From: PSLL01 sp050259195
GTDB taxonomy: Bacteria > Desulfobacterota_D > UBA1144 > Nemesobacterales > CSP1-2
NCBI GenBank assembly: GCA_050259195.1
Contig: JBLNAE010000270.1
Span: 1-17,173 of the forward strand
Reading direction: 5' to 3'
DNA: 17,173 nucleotides
Positions 7,232 to 14,162 of the stretch are shown piece by piece (position 1 is the first letter of the stretch; each line of letters begins with the position of its first letter). The notes under the pieces were generated by a model, which ran no database searches, had not been told where the DNA came from, and saw nothing but the letters and a program-made list of their open reading frames with translations. Made by a program: the position numbers and the translations under genes.

Positions 7232-7993
7232 ATGAGGGCATTTATCTTATCTTCAATAATCTTCTTTTTACTCTTTTCATGCGGCGGAAAGGAGGTTGAA
7301 AATAGCAAGAAAAAGACCTTGAACGATCAAAAGGGCCTTGCTACAGCGTCGCTCCTCAGGGGTAATTTTCAGCAGGCACTTATAGACATTAGAGAGGCTG
7401 AGAAGATTGATGACAGCGACCCCGAGGTTTATAACATCGAAGGGCTCATATACTTTGGTCTGAAGGCATACAAAGAGGCCGAGAAGTCCTATAAGAGGGC
7501 AATAAAACTCAAGTCAGATTATTCCGAAGCGAGATATAATCTGTGCGGTCTATATCTTACTCTCAATGAATTGAACAGTGCCATTGAGCAATGCGCTAAA
7601 GCGTCATCAGATCTGATTTATAGATCCAGGGATAAAGCCCTTACGAGCCTGGGGGTAGCATATTTCAGAAAAGGAAATGTTGATAAAGCAAAAGACTGCT
7701 ATCAAAAAGCGCTCGAAATAAATCCCGCGCTTGTCTACACGCACAATGAGCTTGGAATACTCTATATGTCAACCGGAAAAGAAGAAGATGCTATAGAGGA
7801 ATTTAAAAAAGCCGTAAATGGTTATAATTTATACGACGAGGCCTATTATAATCTGGGACTTGCCTATTTAAAGGTAGAGAAGGTTGAGGAGGCATGCGCG
7901 TCGTTTAAAAAGGTGACTGAAATTTCCCCTGAAAGTGTTCTAGGAGCAAACGCAAAGGGCTATTTAACATCTTTGTGCAAGGAAAGGCTCTAA
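7232..7993 (+). CDS. TPR-repeat lipoprotein (PilF/PilW-like)
   Basis: The 253-residue protein starts with a short Lys/Arg region, a hydrophobic stretch and a lipobox FLLFSC, with Cys17 as the likely lipidated residue, so it should be anchored in the membrane on the periplasmic side. The rest, from about residue 33, is built of roughly six TPR units. The clearest are DPEVYNIEGLIYFGLKAYKE, ALTSLGVAYFRKGNVDKAK, VYTHNELGILYMSTGKEEDA and EAYYNLGLAYLKVEKVEEA. Size and layout resemble PilF/PilW, the type IV pilus secretin-assembly lipoprotein. TPR proteins are hard to assign, and no pilus gene is nearby. It is last in the + strand run, and its stop lies 3 nt from the convergent hldE stop. Confidence 0.82.
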   Translation: MRAFILSSIIFFLLFSCGGKEVENSKKKTLNDQKGLATASLLRGNFQQALIDIREAEKIDDSDPEVYNIEGLIYFGLKAYKEAEKSYKRAIKLKSDYSEARYNLCGLYLTLNELNSAIEQCAKASSDLIYRSRDKALTSLGVAYFRKGNVDKAKDCYQKALEINPALVYTHNELGILYMSTGKEEDAIEEFKKAVNGYNLYDEAYYNLGLAYLKVEKVEEACASFKKVTEISPESVLGANAKGYLTSLCKERL

Positions 7994-7996
7994 ACC

Positions 7997-9457
7997 TTAA
8001 ATTCCATCTCTTATTTTACTAACCAAAGCCGAGGTTGACACGCCTTCGATAAGAGGTATTATGCAAACCCTCCCACCGTAGCTCTCTACAAAATCCCTTC
8101 CGACAACCGTGTTGAGAGTGTAGTCACCCCCTTTTACAAGAATGTCGGGTTTTAACACCTTAATCAGCTCAAGCGGAGTGTCTTCAGCAAACAAAGAGAC
8201 GTAATCCACGCAGTCCAGTGCGGCAATGATGTGCGCCCTATCGTTTTCCGATATAAGCGGCCTGCCCTCCCCTTTTAACGCCCTTACGGAGCTGTCGCTA
8301 TTGATAGCTACAACGAGGACGTCCCCCAGCTTCTTCGCCTCCTTAAGAAGCCTCAGATGTCCTATGTGAAGAAGATCAAAGCAGCCGTTTGTAAAAACTA
8401 TTCTCTCTCCTTTTGCCTTCAGCCGGAAAATGGTCGCCGAAAGGATCTCTCTTGAGAGTATTTTCCCCCTAATTAAATATTTATCGTCTTCAAAGTGTTC
8501 AATCAAATCCGCCTGCGTAACGGTCGCCGTCCCGACTCGACCGACTACGATCCCTGCCGCCAGATTTGCAATCCCCACCGAATCCTCCCACGATTTTGAT
8601 GAAAGATAAGAAAGGGTAGATACACTTACTACTGTATCGCCCGCTCCTGTAACATCAAAAACTTCCCTCGCATCCGATGAAATCGTTTTTACCTCGCTCC
8701 CCTTAACACAAAAGCTGATTCCCTGTTTGCCTCGCGTGATTAAAACGCAATCGGCATTAGTTTCTTCCATTAAAATCTCAATCGCCCTTTTAAGCGTCCC
8801 CTCATCTTCGATTGAGAATCCGCATACCTCTTCCGCTTCTTTCTGGTTAGGCGTAATGACATTCGTTCCACTGTATTTAGCAAAATCCTTTCCCTTAGGG
8901 TCTACGGCGATAAAGATTCCCTCCCTTTTCGCAAGCTGGATGATTTCACCGGATATGTCCACTCTGATTAAACCCTTTGCGTAATCAGAAATTATTATTC
9001 CATGAGGGGGGCGCTCCTCGACCAATCTTGTAATCATCTCCATAAGACGGATTTTTAATTCGTCTGAAATACGACTTGTCTCCTCTCTATCCATTCGAGC
9101 AATCTGCTGAGTTCCGGCAATAAGCCTGGTTTTTGTGGCTGTGGGTCTTTTAGGGTCAAGAATTATATTTTTTGAATCTATTCCAATCCGTTCGAGAAGC
9201 TCTAGCAGCTTTTCTCCTTCATAATCCTTGCCAATAACTCCACAAATCTCTACATTCGCGCCCAAGCTCCTCAGATTTGAACCGACATTTGCCGCGCCGC
9301 CTGGCAAAAGGTTTTCGCTCAAGATTTTGAGCACTGGCACAGGCGCCTCAGGAGATATTCTCATAACCCTCCCCCAGGCATAGCGATCGAGCATAAGATC
9401 GCCTATAACAAGAATCCTCAGTTCCCCAAAACGCTTGATAATAGATGGTATAGACAT
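7997..9457 (-). CDS. hldE: Bifunctional heptose-7-phosphate kinase / heptose-1-phosphate adenylyltransferase
   Basis: HldE acts twice in making ADP-heptose for the LPS inner core: it phosphorylates D-glycero-manno-heptose 7-phosphate, then adenylylates the 1-phosphate. From ATG 9457 it is 486 residues (E. coli HldE is 477). The kinase half has VIGDLMLDRY, LPGGAANVGSNL, ADPKG, TPNQKEAEE and DVTGAGDT (about 268-275). The nucleotidyltransferase half has VFTNGCFDLLHIGH (about 354-367, the HxGH motif), INSDSSVRALKGEGRP and VKGGDY (about 441-446). A GTG at 9484 would add nine residues but lacks a ribosome site, and the family start fits ATG 9457. The two halves are separate genes in some bacteria; here they are fused. 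It is transcribed away from the PHP phosphatase gene. Confidence 0.97.
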   Translation of the reverse strand: MSIPSIIKRFGELRILVIGDLMLDRYAWGRVMRISPEAPVPVLKILSENLLPGGAANVGSNLRSLGANVEICGVIGKDYEGEKLLELLERIGIDSKNIILDPKRPTATKTRLIAGTQQIARMDREETSRISDELKIRLMEMITRLVEERPPHGIIISDYAKGLIRVDISGEIIQLAKREGIFIAVDPKGKDFAKYSGTNVITPNQKEAEEVCGFSIEDEGTLKRAIEILMEETNADCVLITRGKQGISFCVKGSEVKTISSDAREVFDVTGAGDTVVSVSTLSYLSSKSWEDSVGIANLAAGIVVGRVGTATVTQADLIEHFEDDKYLIRGKILSREILSATIFRLKAKGERIVFTNGCFDLLHIGHLRLLKEAKKLGDVLVVAINSDSSVRALKGEGRPLISENDRAHIIAALDCVDYVSLFAEDTPLELIKVLKPDILVKGGDYTLNTVVGRDFVESYGGRVCIIPLIEGVSTSALVSKIRDGI

Positions 9458-9535
9458 TCTTTTCGGAATTAAAATATTAGACACCGAAGAAAAACAAAGA
9501 TATTTTTCTTTTATCCTTCTCTGCGAACTCCCTGG

Positions 9536-9565
9536 TGAAAATTATTTTTTACCCCATATTATAAT
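9536..9565 (+). promoter_or_regulatory. Possible sigma70-type promoter for the PHP phosphatase gene
   Basis: A perfect TATAAT lies at 9560-9565, overlapping the opposing hldE -10 by 4 nt. The best -35 is weak (TGAAAA, 9536-9541, 18-nt spacer). Transcription would begin near 9572, so the dyad at 9580-9610 would fall in the early transcribed region. Confidence 0.4.
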
Positions 9566-9586
9566 AGAGTTGTGAAAGGGTGTAAA
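9558..9586 (-). promoter_or_regulatory. Sigma70-type promoter for hldE
   Basis: On the - strand TTTACA (9581-9586) is followed by a 17-nt spacer and a perfect TATAAT (9558-9563). Transcription would start near 9551, giving a leader of about 90 nt before ATG 9457. The -35 box lies inside the left arm of the inverted repeat at 9580-9610. Confidence 0.6.
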
Positions 9587-9610
9587 TCACAGTAAATTTA
9601 TGGTTTACAC
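9580..9610. promoter_or_regulatory. Operator-like inverted repeat between hldE and PHP phosphatase gene
   Basis: GTGTAAA (9580-9586) and TTTACAC (9604-9610) are perfect 7-bp inverted arms around 17 nt that contain a smaller palindrome TAAATTTA (9593-9600). The left arm covers the hldE -35, and the right arm ends 2 nt before the AGGAGG of the + strand gene. The position suits a regulator of both genes; the regulator is unknown. Confidence 0.45.
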
Positions 9611-9629
9611 ATAGGAGGACTTATAGAAT

Positions 9630-10349
9630 ATGATAGACATTCACTGTCATCTGATTCCAAATGTAGATGACGGACCGAGCTCATGGGAAGAGAGTTTAGA
9701 GATGGCAAAAATAGCCTCACAGGATGGAATACGAATAACGATTGCAACCCCACACTGGATTCAAGGAACAAAGTGGGAGCCAAATCCAGACGCAATCAAA
9801 AAGAAGGTGGATGAATTAAATAAGAAGCTAAGGGAAAATGAAATACCTCTTGATGTCCTGCCCGGCATGGAGGTTGGGATTTCAGAGAATTTACCCAAGA
9901 TTGTGTCATCGGGCGAGGTTTTAACCTTGGGAGGAAGCCGTTATCTCCTTGTTGAAACCCCTTTTGTTTCTATTCCCCGCGGAATCGAAGAGATTATTTT
10001 CAATCTCAAGGTTATAGGAATCTACCCGGTCTTAGCTCATCCGGAAAGAAACCAGGAGCTTCAGAAGAATTCAAAAAAGATTTTAGAACTGACCAGAGCC
10101 GGAGCCTTTATACAGGTCACATCCGGAAGCTTCTGCGGAGATTTCGGGGAAAAGGCTAAGCGATGCGTCATGCAATTCGCAAAAGACGGAGTAATTGACG
10201 CCGTAGCCTCCGACGCTCATTCTACGGAAAGGAGACCCCCTGTCGTAACAAATGGTTTAAAAGTTTTAGAAGAACTTATTGGAAAAGACCAAACCCAGGC
10301 GCTGGTCGCAAACACATACCGCTTTGTTGACGGGAAACCGTTTCAATAG
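9630..10349 (+). CDS. PHP-domain protein-tyrosine phosphatase, CpsB/CapC/YwqE type
   Basis: Members of this family dephosphorylate bacterial tyrosine kinases that control capsule or exopolysaccharide export, using a Mn-type polymetal site. The 239-residue protein begins MIDIHCHLIPNVDDGP (His5, His7, Asp14). It continues with IATPHW (His42), LPGMEVG (Glu81), VLAHPER (His137) and VASDAHS (Asp195, His197). These are the PHP metal ligands in the expected order and at the family length. A strong AGGAGG (9613-9618) lies 11 nt before the ATG, slightly far but clear. No cognate kinase or Wzz/Wzc gene is visible. The divergent neighbour hldE also serves surface polysaccharide synthesis, so shared control is plausible. 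Confidence 0.93.
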   Translation: MIDIHCHLIPNVDDGPSSWEESLEMAKIASQDGIRITIATPHWIQGTKWEPNPDAIKKKVDELNKKLRENEIPLDVLPGMEVGISENLPKIVSSGEVLTLGGSRYLLVETPFVSIPRGIEEIIFNLKVIGIYPVLAHPERNQELQKNSKKILELTRAGAFIQVTSGSFCGDFGEKAKRCVMQFAKDGVIDAVASDAHSTERRPPVVTNGLKVLEELIGKDQTQALVANTYRFVDGKPFQ

Positions 10350-10441
10350 ACCAATTAACCACGAAGGTACATACATGGTTAGAAGAAGTCTCATAAGAGG
10401 GTAGTCTAAGTTTCTACTGCCATTTATGTGATTGCTTCTAA

Positions 10442-10738
10442 TCAACCCTTCTTCTCAGGCTGAATATCTTTAATATACTTCATTCGCAGGTCAAAAATCA
10501 CGTCATCGAGTAGTTTCTCTTCCTCGCCGTCCAAGTTCCCCTTTGTTTTTTCCTTGATTATCTCCAGAATCTCGATTGTGTGTTTTGCCGCAGATAGACT
10601 CACTGTCCTCTCTTTGGATGCGGGGTCGGGGATTTCACCCAGATGAATCAGGGCAGAGGCATTTAGAGAAAGCACAAAGGTAGAAAAATCCATTCTAAAA
10701 CCTTCACTCTGAGTATTTTTTTTCTTCTCTTCGGCCAT
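10442..10738 (-). CDS. DUF1844 domain protein
   Basis: The 98-residue protein matches DUF1844. It has a charged start, then DFSTFVLSLNASALIHLGEI and PDPAS. A helical part LSAAKHTIEILEIIKEKTKGNLDGEEEKLLDDVIFDLRMKY follows as the conserved core. No enzyme motif or membrane helix of normal length is present, and the family function is unknown to me. GGAGAG (10745-10750) lies 6 nt before the ATG, inside the 15-nt gap after the MerR-like gene, so it should be translated from the same mRNA as dnaJ. This operon position hints at a link to protein quality control. Confidence 0.88.
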   Translation of the reverse strand: MAEEKKKNTQSEGFRMDFSTFVLSLNASALIHLGEIPDPASKERTVSLSAAKHTIEILEIIKEKTKGNLDGEEEKLLDDVIFDLRMKYIKDIQPEKKG

Positions 10739-10753
10739 ATGTTTCTCTCCTTT

Positions 10754-11056
10754 TTATTCTCTCGGGCTTATATTCTCGCTTATGTATTTAAGAAGTCTGT
10801 GCAAAGTCTCGTCTGCCTCTTTTCTTATTGTTTGCATGCGTTCGCTCATATCGAGGATTACCTCGATTCCCGCGAGGTTAACTCCCATTTCTCTAAGGTC
10901 TTTAGCGAGAAGGAGCTTTTTCACGTCACGCTCAGTGTAGAAGATTTCATCCTCTTCTACCATCGGTAGTATAAGCTCTGCTCTCTCGAGCCTTTTTACA
11001 AAACCCGGCGTAACCTCAAAAATCTCTACCAAAGCTTTTAAAGAATAGCGTTTCAT
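10754..11056 (-). CDS. MerR-type small regulator or chaperone modulator (HspR/CbpM-like)
   Basis: The 100-residue protein has a MerR-like winged-helix pattern. SLKALVEIFEVTPGFVKRLERAELI (about 5-29) is the helix-turn-helix part, FYTERDVKKLLLAKDLREMGVNLAGIEVILDM (about 39-70) is the wing and second helix pair, and a short coiled tail follows. Two relatives fit. HspR represses dnaK/dnaJ-type operons, and CbpM binds and inhibits the J-domain protein CbpA. Its ATG overlaps the dnaJ stop by 4 nt (ATGA), the usual position of both. There is no long effector domain as in classical MerR sensors. I cannot choose between DNA-binding repressor and DnaJ inhibitor from sequence. Confidence 0.8.
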   Translation of the reverse strand: MKRYSLKALVEIFEVTPGFVKRLERAELILPMVEEDEIFYTERDVKKLLLAKDLREMGVNLAGIEVILDMSERMQTIRKEADETLHRLLKYISENISPRE

Positions 11057-11991
11057 CTCAGATACTTCTCAAGATATACTCTCGGATTGTAGGGAATCGT
11101 TCTTGCTAGCTCTTCAAATTTCTTCTTAGCGTTTTCGTTTATCTCTTCCGGCATGACAATCTTTACTATAACGTACTGATCCCCTCGTCTCTCGTTCCTC
11201 AAATACGGCACCCCTTTTCCGCGGAGTCTGAGCTTCGTTCCGCTCTGTACTCCGGGCGGAATCGTCACTACTGCCGTCCCATCAACTGTAGGAATGCTGA
11301 TTCGAGCGCCAAGCGCGGCTTCATAGATTGTAATTGGAAGCTCAACGTAAATGTCGTTCTGTTCACGCCGAAAAATAGGATGTGGCCTTACCTTCACCGT
11401 AAGATAAAGGTCGCCCGCGTTGCCGCCCTTTCGCGCCTCGCCCCCTTTTCCCGGAACCCTGATCCGCGAGCCGTTATCAACCCCCGCAGGAATCTTCACA
11501 GAGATTGTTTCAGTAAGAGGCTTTCCACCAACATCTCTGGTAATGCTAATATCTCTGGTTCCGCCTTTGATAGCCGTTTCAAAGTCTATCTCTATTTGAT
11601 ACTCAACATTTCGGCCCCTTCCCCGTCCTGTCGCTCCCTCTCTGGCGCCGAATATATCGCCGAGAATATCCTCAAGCCCTGAGAGGTCGCCAAAATTAAA
11701 TTGAAACCCTTGGGGTGAACCCTCTTGCCATCTCCATGTAGTTCTTCCCGCTCCGGGTCCTGGCTGAGGCTCAGCACTGCCAAAGGTATCATAAGCCTTT
11801 CTCTTCTCATCGTTGGAGAGAACCGAATATGCCTCTTGAACCTCTTTAAACTTCTCCTCGGCCTCTTTATTTTCGGGGTTTAAATCAGGGTGATAACGCC
11901 TTGCAAGCTTCCGATAAGCCTTTTTTATATCTTCCTTGGAAGCGTTCTTCTTTACGCCCAGGACTTCATAGTAATCCCTCTTTGGTGCCAT
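11053..11991 (-). CDS. J-domain co-chaperone of CbpA/class B type (no zinc finger)
   Basis: The 312-residue protein has an N-terminal J domain (residues 5-70) with HPD at 34-36, which stimulates the ATPase of DnaK. A Gly/Phe-rich linker follows (about 71-120, for example GFQFNFGDLSGLEDILGDIFG). Two C-terminal substrate-binding beta domains carry the phrases IKIPAG-type VKIPAGVDNGSRIRVPGKG and VVTIPPGVQSGTKLRLRGKG. The CxxCxGxG zinc repeats of DnaJ proper are absent, so this is CbpA-like (class B). It begins MAPKRDYYEVLGV, the normal J-domain start. It is followed by a MerR/CbpM-like gene overlapping by 4 nt. No dnaK or grpE is in the window. Confidence 0.95.
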   Translation of the reverse strand: MAPKRDYYEVLGVKKNASKEDIKKAYRKLARRYHPDLNPENKEAEEKFKEVQEAYSVLSNDEKRKAYDTFGSAEPQPGPGAGRTTWRWQEGSPQGFQFNFGDLSGLEDILGDIFGAREGATGRGRGRNVEYQIEIDFETAIKGGTRDISITRDVGGKPLTETISVKIPAGVDNGSRIRVPGKGGEARKGGNAGDLYLTVKVRPHPIFRREQNDIYVELPITIYEAALGARISIPTVDGTAVVTIPPGVQSGTKLRLRGKGVPYLRNERRGDQYVIVKIVMPEEINENAKKKFEELARTIPYNPRVYLEKYLR

Positions 11992-12030
11992 ATCTTAAAA
12001 AAGCCGCCTCTTTATGGTAGGTAACCTAAA

Positions 12031-12059
12031 ACTTAATCTGGTAACTGCGGTAGTGTCAA
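12031..12059 (-). promoter_or_regulatory. Probable promoter of the dnaJ-merR-DUF1844 operon
   Basis: On the - strand a perfect TTGACA (12054-12059) is followed by 17 nt and a weak -10, TTAAGT (12031-12036), about 40 nt before the dnaJ start. GGTAAC occurs twice on the + strand, at 12020-12025 and 12040-12045, exactly 20 bp apart, and the first is inside TAGGT-A-ACCTA. These flank the -10 and could be a regulator site. I see no sigma32-type CCCCAT box and no HspR-type CTTGAGT/ACTCAAG. Confidence 0.45.
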
Positions 12060-12076
12060 GATATCGTGTATTTATT

Positions 12077-12138
12077 GTAGAGACAACCGCAGAGGGTTGC
12101 CCTTTTTGTTAAGGGCAGACACAGAGGTCTGCCCCTAC
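12077..12138. repeat. Palindromic two-hairpin repeat element
   Basis: The ends GTAGAGACAACC (from 12077) and, reading inward on the other strand, GTAGGGGCAGACC (from 12138) are imperfect terminal inverted repeats. Inside are two hairpins. CAACC/GGTTG (12084-12088, 12095-12099) is weak. GGGCAGAC/GTCTGCCC (12113-12120, 12127-12134) is a perfect 8-bp stem with a 6-nt loop. A GCCC/GGGC pair links them. The structure is like short non-coding palindromic repeats or MITE remnants. It sits 4 nt past the hsp20 stop and could protect or end that mRNA, though no T-run follows on the - strand. Confidence 0.65.
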
Positions 12139-12142
12139 TTTT

Positions 12143-12601
12143 TTAGCTAACCTCAACTTTTATCTGTTTAGGTTTTGCCTCTTCTTTCTTTGGAAGCGTG
12201 AGTTCAAGAACGCCATCTTTATAAGACGCTTTGATTTTCTCCGCATCTACGTTATGTGGAAGTGTAAAGCTACGTATGAATGTTCCGTATGCGCGCTCGG
12301 TTCTTATGTAGTTGTCTTTTGAGACCTTCTCCTCGAACTTCTTCTCTCCCTTCAGAGTGAGGGTGCTGTCTTTTAAGTCAATTTGAATATCCTCTTTCTT
12401 CAATCCGGGAAGATCGGCTTTTACTATATAACCATCTTCAGTCTCACGGATGTCCACAGCAGGCATCCATGCCCCCCTTCCAAACTCTTCACCTTCTTGT
12501 GGATAAAGCGCTCTCATCGTGTCATCAAACATTCTGTTTATTCTTTCTTGGAGTGAACCAAAATCCCTCCAGGGATCCAATATTCTTAAACCTCTAGCCA
12601 T
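12143..12601 (-). CDS. Small heat-shock protein, Hsp20/alpha-crystallin family
   Basis: This ATP-independent holdase binds unfolding proteins during stress. The 152-residue protein has a short N-terminal arm (LDPWRDFGSLQERINRMFDD). An alpha-crystallin domain spans about residues 45-140, with PAVDIRETEDGYIVKADLPG, the loop around NYIRTERAYGTFIRSFTLP, and the conserved GVLELTLPK (130-138). A C-terminal tail with IKVEV (147-151) resembles the I-x-I/V oligomerisation motif. GGGGAGG (12611-12617) lies 9 nt before the ATG. It has its own likely promoter and lies upstream of the dnaJ operon on the same strand, so both may respond to heat or other stress. Confidence 0.96.
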   Translation of the reverse strand: MARGLRILDPWRDFGSLQERINRMFDDTMRALYPQEGEEFGRGAWMPAVDIRETEDGYIVKADLPGLKKEDIQIDLKDSTLTLKGEKKFEEKVSKDNYIRTERAYGTFIRSFTLPHNVDAEKIKASYKDGVLELTLPKKEEAKPKQIKVEVS

Positions 12602-12639
12602 TTTTATCTACCTCCCCTTTTATTTTTTCTCTTACCCTA

Positions 12640-12667
12640 AAGATAATCACCATCTAAAGTGAGTCAA
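12640..12667 (-). promoter_or_regulatory. Probable sigma70-type promoter of hsp20
   Basis: On the - strand TTGACT (12662-12667) is followed by 16 nt and TATCTT (12640-12645). The start would be near 12633, leaving a leader of about 30 nt that contains the ribosome site. No sigma32-type -10 or CIRCE element is seen. Confidence 0.5.
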
Positions 12668-12758
12668 GGTAAATTTTTTATAAAAAAGGAGGTGTAAGAT
12701 AATGTAAATATTTAGCTACAAATACACCAATAATACCAAGATTAGAAGTCAGAAGCCT

Positions 12759-12788
12759 GAATTCAGAAGTTTTTCTTCTGTCCAATTC
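12759..12788. repeat. Interrupted hairpin between hsp20 and mrp
   Basis: CAGAAG (12764-12769) and CTTCTG (12775-12780) pair around TTTTT. The outer arms GAATT (12759-12763) and AATTC (12784-12788) extend the stem past a 3-nt bulge. It lies 35 nt beyond the mrp stop on the - strand. It lacks a following T-run on that strand, so a terminator role is doubtful. Related AGAAG phrases just upstream (12744-12755) suggest a degenerate repeat. Confidence 0.35.
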
Positions 12789-12822
12789 ACTTTTATAACA
12801 CCCCTTCTTAGTAGCTGAGTAA

Positions 12823-13884
12823 TCATGCAGACTCTATGGTTTTCAAAACCCTATCGGCTACATCCATAAACGCCTTTGCAGCGAGGCTTTCAGGATGAGA
12901 TATAACTATCGGACTTCCCTCATCCCCACCCTTTCTGATTTCCGGGTCAATTGGGACCTCACCTAAAAAAGGCACGTTGAATTTTTCAGACATCCTCTTC
13001 CCGCCGCCTCTGCTGAATATATCCACCTCACCCCTGCAATGAGGGCAGACTAAATAACTCATATTTTCTACTACGCCCAAGACCGGAACGTTCAACTTTC
13101 TAAACATCTGCACCCCGCGTCTTACGTCAATAAGAGCTACATCCTGAGGGGTCGTAACAATCACACCCCCGCTAAGGGGCACGGTTTGAATAAGGGAAAG
13201 CTGTGCGTCTCCCGTGCCCGGTGGAAGGTCAACTACCAGATAATCCGTCCCTCTCCAGTCCACATCTTCCAGAAACTGTTTTACCGCCCCGTGAACCATA
13301 GGACCTCTCCATATCACCGTATCGTCATCGTCTATGAGAAACCCTATAGACATGAGTTTTAATCCGTATTTTTCAAGTGGAATAATCTTTTTCTCAGGTG
13401 TCGCCACTGGTCTTTCGTTCAAGCCCATCATAATGGGAATACTGGGTCCCCAGACATCCGCATCCAAGAGACCTACGTTTCTTCTCTTTTTAGAGATTGC
13501 GAGGGCAAGGTTCACCGCCACAGTGGATTTTCCAACACCGCCTTTGCCGCTCGCAACGGCTATGAAGTATCTAATCTCCGGGCCTTGCGTTCTTCGGGCT
13601 GCCTCTGTCTGCCCTGTCTGACCGGATGCCCTTTTTAGCTCTCTTATCCCTGTGCGAACGTCTACCTCAGAAATCCCAGGGGATTCTAGAAGCGTCTTTC
13701 TTACGGACTCTCCTATTTCTGACTCAAGTTTTTCATCGGGTTTAGGAAGAAGAAGCAAAACTGTAACCTTGGAGCCTTCTACGCCTATGTCCTTTACAAT
13801 CCCAAATGAGACTATATCCCTTGAAAAGCCGGGATACTTTACCTTTTTGAGGATATTTCGGATCCCTTCAGGGTTTAGTTCCAT
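12823..13884 (-). CDS. mrp: Mrp/NBP35-family Fe-S cluster carrier ATPase (ApbC-like)
   Basis: These P-loop ATPases bind a 4Fe-4S cluster at a dimer interface and pass it to client enzymes. From ATG 13884 the protein is 353 residues. The N-terminal DUF59/MIP18 domain spans about 1-80 (EGIRNILKKVKYPGFSRDIV). The P-loop GKGGVGKS is at 113-120, with DADVWGPSIP (141-150), VVDLPPGTGDAQL and TTPQDVALIDVRRG. The cluster motif is Cys280-x2-Cys283 (CPHC). ATG 13884 has a strong GGGAGG 6 nt upstream and gives the family N-terminus. A longer in-frame extension to 14028 has no match to the family. A separate MIP18-like gene lies upstream on the same strand. Confidence 0.95.
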   Translation of the reverse strand: MELNPEGIRNILKKVKYPGFSRDIVSFGIVKDIGVEGSKVTVLLLLPKPDEKLESEIGESVRKTLLESPGISEVDVRTGIRELKRASGQTGQTEAARRTQGPEIRYFIAVASGKGGVGKSTVAVNLALAISKKRRNVGLLDADVWGPSIPIMMGLNERPVATPEKKIIPLEKYGLKLMSIGFLIDDDDTVIWRGPMVHGAVKQFLEDVDWRGTDYLVVDLPPGTGDAQLSLIQTVPLSGGVIVTTPQDVALIDVRRGVQMFRKLNVPVLGVVENMSYLVCPHCRGEVDIFSRGGGKRMSEKFNVPFLGEVPIDPEIRKGGDEGSPIVISHPESLAAKAFMDVADRVLKTIESA

Positions 13885-14162
13885 ATTAACCCTCCCATGA
13901 ATTTCACTTACTCCATGCGTCCCCCTGAGCCATCCATCTAAATCAGGATAAACTCTGCTAAGGATCTCGCTTATTATGCTAAAAGAAGTGAAGAAGCCTC
14001 GATGAAATATTTGGTGATTCTTCTTCAATCACAATGACGCACACTATTGGCCGGACTTGAAATTACTTAGCCTTCGAGAAATTACGACACACGTATCTAG
14101 CAAAGCAATATACATAAATAACAACCTTTTGCCATTTAAGCATCTAAGCACGGCATCAGTTA

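Noticed and set aside
12113..12145. Intrinsic terminator on the + strand (hairpin plus T6)
   Set aside because: No + strand gene lies upstream for several kb other than the PHP phosphatase gene beyond the - strand block; better explained as part of the palindromic element.
13885..14028. 48-residue N-terminal extension of Mrp from the longest frame
   Set aside because: No match to the family. The strong GGGAGG sits before ATG 13884, and the upstream DNA looks like a degenerate intergenic repeat (GATTCTTCTTCAATCACAATGACG-like phrase).
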